Below, piece by piece: positions 62,269 through 64,000 of a stretch of 64,000 nt of DNA. The notes beneath the pieces were generated by a model. That model made no database searches. It was not told the DNA's origin and saw only the letters and a list, made by a program, of their open reading frames with translations. Within the stretch, counting starts at the first letter, position 1. The number at the start of each line of letters is the position of its first letter. The DNA is from Bacillus sp. X1(2014) (lineage in GTDB: Bacteria; Bacillota; Bacilli; Bacillales_B; DSM-18226), in NCBI RefSeq assembly GCF_007678255.1, contig NZ_VEED01000006.1, positions 252,483 to 316,482 on the forward strand, in the 5' to 3' direction. Position numbers and translations under genes: made by a program.

Positions 62269-63654
62269 CTATTTACCTAGACAGAACTGAGAGAATAATT
62301 GGTCAATCAAGCTCTCATGAACGCTTTCACCAATGATTTCGCCAAGTAATTCCCATGTTCTCGTTAAATCAATTTGAACAATATCTATCGGTGTCCCCAT
62401 TTCTACTCCTTCAATCGCCTCTTCGATCGACTGTAAGCTTTGGCTTAATAAGCCGATATGGCGGCTATTGGAAACATAGGTCATATCGCCAGCTTCAATC
62501 GAACCCGCAAAAAATAATGAAGCAATGGCTTCCTCTAACTCATCGACACCACGATCTTCAAGTAAGGAAGTGGTAACAACCTTGTGTTCTTTTGCTAAAG
62601 CATATACTTTCTCAAACTCGATTTTTTGCTCCAAGTCTGTTTTATTAACGATAACGATGACATCCATTCCTTTGACTACTTCAAAAAGCTTTTCATCTTC
62701 TGCACTCAGCTGCTCCGCATAATTTAACACTAGCAAAATCAAATCTGCCTCTTGTAAAACCTGACGGGAGCGCTCAACTCCAATTCGTTCGACAATATCC
62801 TCTGTTTCTCTGATCCCCGCAGTGTCCAAAAGCCGAAGTGGGACGCCGCGAACATTCACGTATTCTTCAATGACATCCCTTGTTGTTCCAGGAATATCCG
62901 TTACAATCGCTTTATTTTCATGGACAAGGCTGTTTAAGAGCGAAGATTTTCCTACATTGGGGCGGCCAACAATTGCTGTTGACAATCCTTCTCGTAAAAT
63001 TTTTCCTTGTTCCGATGTTTGTAGCAGTTTTTTGATTTCCTCCCTGACAAAAAGGGCTTTTTCTGACAGCATTTTATGGGTCATTTCTTCCACATCGTCG
63101 TATTCCGGATAATCAATATTAACCTCAACATGAGCCAGGATTTCTAAAATCTCCTGTCTGAGTCTCTGAATCAACTTCGATAAGCGGCCTTCCATTTGTC
63201 CTAGCGCTACATTCATCGCCCGATCTGTTTTGGCTCTGATTAGATCCATTACTGCTTCCGCTTGCGATAAATCAATCCGTCCATTTAAGAAAGCCCTCTT
63301 TGTAAATTCACCTGGTTCAGCTAGTCTTGCTCCATTCGTCAGCACTAACTGAAGGACTCTATTCACAGAAACAATACCGCCATGGCAGTTTATTTCCACT
63401 ACATCCTCTTTTGTAAAAGTTTTCGGACCCTTCATCACAGAAACCATAACCTCTTCGACCACTTGTTTCGATTTCGGCTCGATCAGATGTCCATAGTGAA
63501 TCGTATGGGTGGCTGCTTCAGTCAGCTTTTTCCCGCCGATACTTCTAAATAGCTTGTCTGCAATTTCAAACGCATCATCACCGCTTAAGCGGACAATAGC
63601 AATCGCTCCTTCTCCCATTGGAGTGGAGATGGCCGCAATCGTATCATATTCCAT
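62269..63654 (-). CDS. mnmE: tRNA-modification GTPase MnmE (TrmE)
   Basis: About 461 residues. The N-terminal domain binds formyl-THF ([21 protein letters not shown]). The G domain has [14 protein letters not shown] (about 230-243), [10 protein letters not shown] and NKTDLE. The C-terminus ends FCLGK, where the Cys is conserved. The start at 63654 follows GAGGTG; a GTG three codons earlier is in frame. A DnaA-box cluster lies upstream. Confidence 0.97.
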   Translation of the reverse strand: MEYDTIAAISTPMGEGAIAIVRLSGDDAFEIADKLFRSIGGKKLTEAATHTIHYGHLIEPKSKQVVEEVMVSVMKGPKTFTKEDVVEINCHGGIVSVNRVLQLVLTNGARLAEPGEFTKRAFLNGRIDLSQAEAVMDLIRAKTDRAMNVALGQMEGRLSKLIQRLRQEILEILAHVEVNIDYPEYDDVEEMTHKMLSEKALFVREEIKKLLQTSEQGKILREGLSTAIVGRPNVGKSSLLNSLVHENKAIVTDIPGTTRDVIEEYVNVRGVPLRLLDTAGIRETEDIVERIGVERSRQVLQEADLILLVLNYAEQLSAEDEKLFEVVKGMDVIVIVNKTDLEQKIEFEKVYALAKEHKVVTTSLLEDRGVDELEEAIASLFFAGSIEAGDMTYVSNSRHIGLLSQSLQSIEEAIEGVEMGTPIDIVQIDLTRTWELLGEIIGESVHESLIDQLFSQFCLGK

Positions 63655-63768
63655 TTCCTTCACCTCACATTAAAAACTGTTTATCTATATAAAAAATGAT
63701 TTTTTCTCCAAAACAATAGAATACCACATCATTTTCTGTTGAAAAAGTAAACCTTCTCGACCTTTAAC

Positions 63769-63862
63769 TATCCACAATTCACTTTTATCCCATTATTATT
63801 TTAACTTATCCACATGTGAATAACAATAAAACGAAAAATGAGAAAAGATTTAGGTTATCAAC
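63769..63862. promoter_or_regulatory. DnaA-box cluster upstream of mnmE
   Basis: TTATCCACA at 63806-63814 (perfect), TATCCACA at 63769-63776, TGTGAATAA at 63814-63822 (other strand, one mismatch) and TTATCAACA at 63854-63862. B. subtilis has a DnaA-box cluster at the same gene (trmE). Confidence 0.6.
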
Positions 63863-63892
63863 AACTTCTTTTTCGACATTTTTTTCAGAAGC

Positions 63893-63924
63893 AAAAAAAC
63901 ACCCTATCATTCGATAGGATGTTT
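63893..63924 (-). terminator. Terminator of the gene to the right (presumably jag)
   Basis: AACACCCTATC / GATAGGATGTT stem with T7 on the minus strand. In Bacillus order the gene beyond the window edge is jag. Confidence 0.6.
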
Positions 63925-63927
63925 CAG

Positions 63928-63972
63928 ACTGTAGACAAACTCGAAAAAAACGAGCTTGCCTACAGTTTTTTT
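63928..63972 (+). terminator. Strong hairpin with T-run at the window edge
   Basis: ACTGTAGACAAACTCG (63928-63943) pairs with CGAGCTTGCCTACAGT (63951-63966), followed by T7 on the plus strand. No plus-strand gene is seen to its left, so its role is unclear. Confidence 0.6.
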
Positions 63973-64000
63973 GTTGTAAAATAGTAGTAATAAAATCTTG

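Noticed and set aside
63928..63972. Terminator of mnmE
   Set aside because: It lies upstream of mnmE, and its T-run is on the opposite strand, so it cannot end mnmE.

Overview
The window is 64 kb of a low-G+C, spore-forming Bacillaceae chromosome. The closest feel is Bacillus, Neobacillus or Mesobacillus; the genus is not settled. The reasons are the oriC-left gene order mnmE-mnmG-rsmG-noc-soj-spo0J, ychF-rpsF-ssb-rpsR, gdpP-rplI-dnaB-purA and walR-walK-yycH-yycI-walJ-htrA-rlmH, the sporulation gene yyaC, and Bacillus-type ribosome binding sites. The replication origin should lie just beyond the right edge. Most genes from about 31 to 64 kb are on the minus strand and so co-directional with the leftward fork.

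Region by region. 0-5 kb: a sugar-diacid catabolic set (garR, a GntP permease, a DapA-family aldolase) divergent from a CdaR-type activator, with two copies of an inverted-repeat operator candidate between them. 5-9 kb: an unassigned permease, a 48-residue ORF, an unusual HprK paralogue and an M20D amidohydrolase. 9-12 kb: tatA-tatC facing a Tat-exported PhoX-like phosphatase, both preceded by Pho-box-like repeats. 12-19 kb: an oxidoreductase with a divergent IclR regulator, small and membrane proteins, and two tandem FMN-binding glutamate-synthase-like genes. 19-24 kb: an amino-acid ABC transporter behind a lysine riboswitch, then rocB and a NERD-nuclease gene. 24.8-31 kb: accessory DNA next to rlmH. 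31-41 kb: rlmH, a small CxxH/CxxC protein, htrA, the walRK operon, an M23 endopeptidase and four tRNAs. 41-64 kb: the conserved origin-proximal core, including purA under a PurR-type operator and a second NERD gene.

Three observations stand out. First, the last six codons and stop of rlmH recur twice to its left (26444-26464 and 25280-25300) in the same orientation, differing only at synonymous positions. This is the signature of SCC-type cassette integration at rlmH. The bracketed segments carry a DDAH-like gene and a BirA-controlled bioY/acyl-CoA gene set. No recombinase gene is present. Second, both NERD-nuclease paralogues are followed, in the same orientation, by tandem arrays of unrelated 52-bp units with the same layout: stem, 7-nt loop, 10-nt spacer, T5. 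Stem variation in the first array preserves pairing. Third, a non-autonomous transposable element (MITE) family with 12-bp terminal inverted repeats and 8-bp target duplications has three copies, one of them a 60-bp deletion derivative.

Other regulatory features read from the sequence are three ParB (parS) sites, two DnaA-box clusters (rlmH and mnmE), a BirA operator, PurBoxes and many intrinsic terminators. Functions are assigned from recognised family motifs and gene order. No database search was possible.
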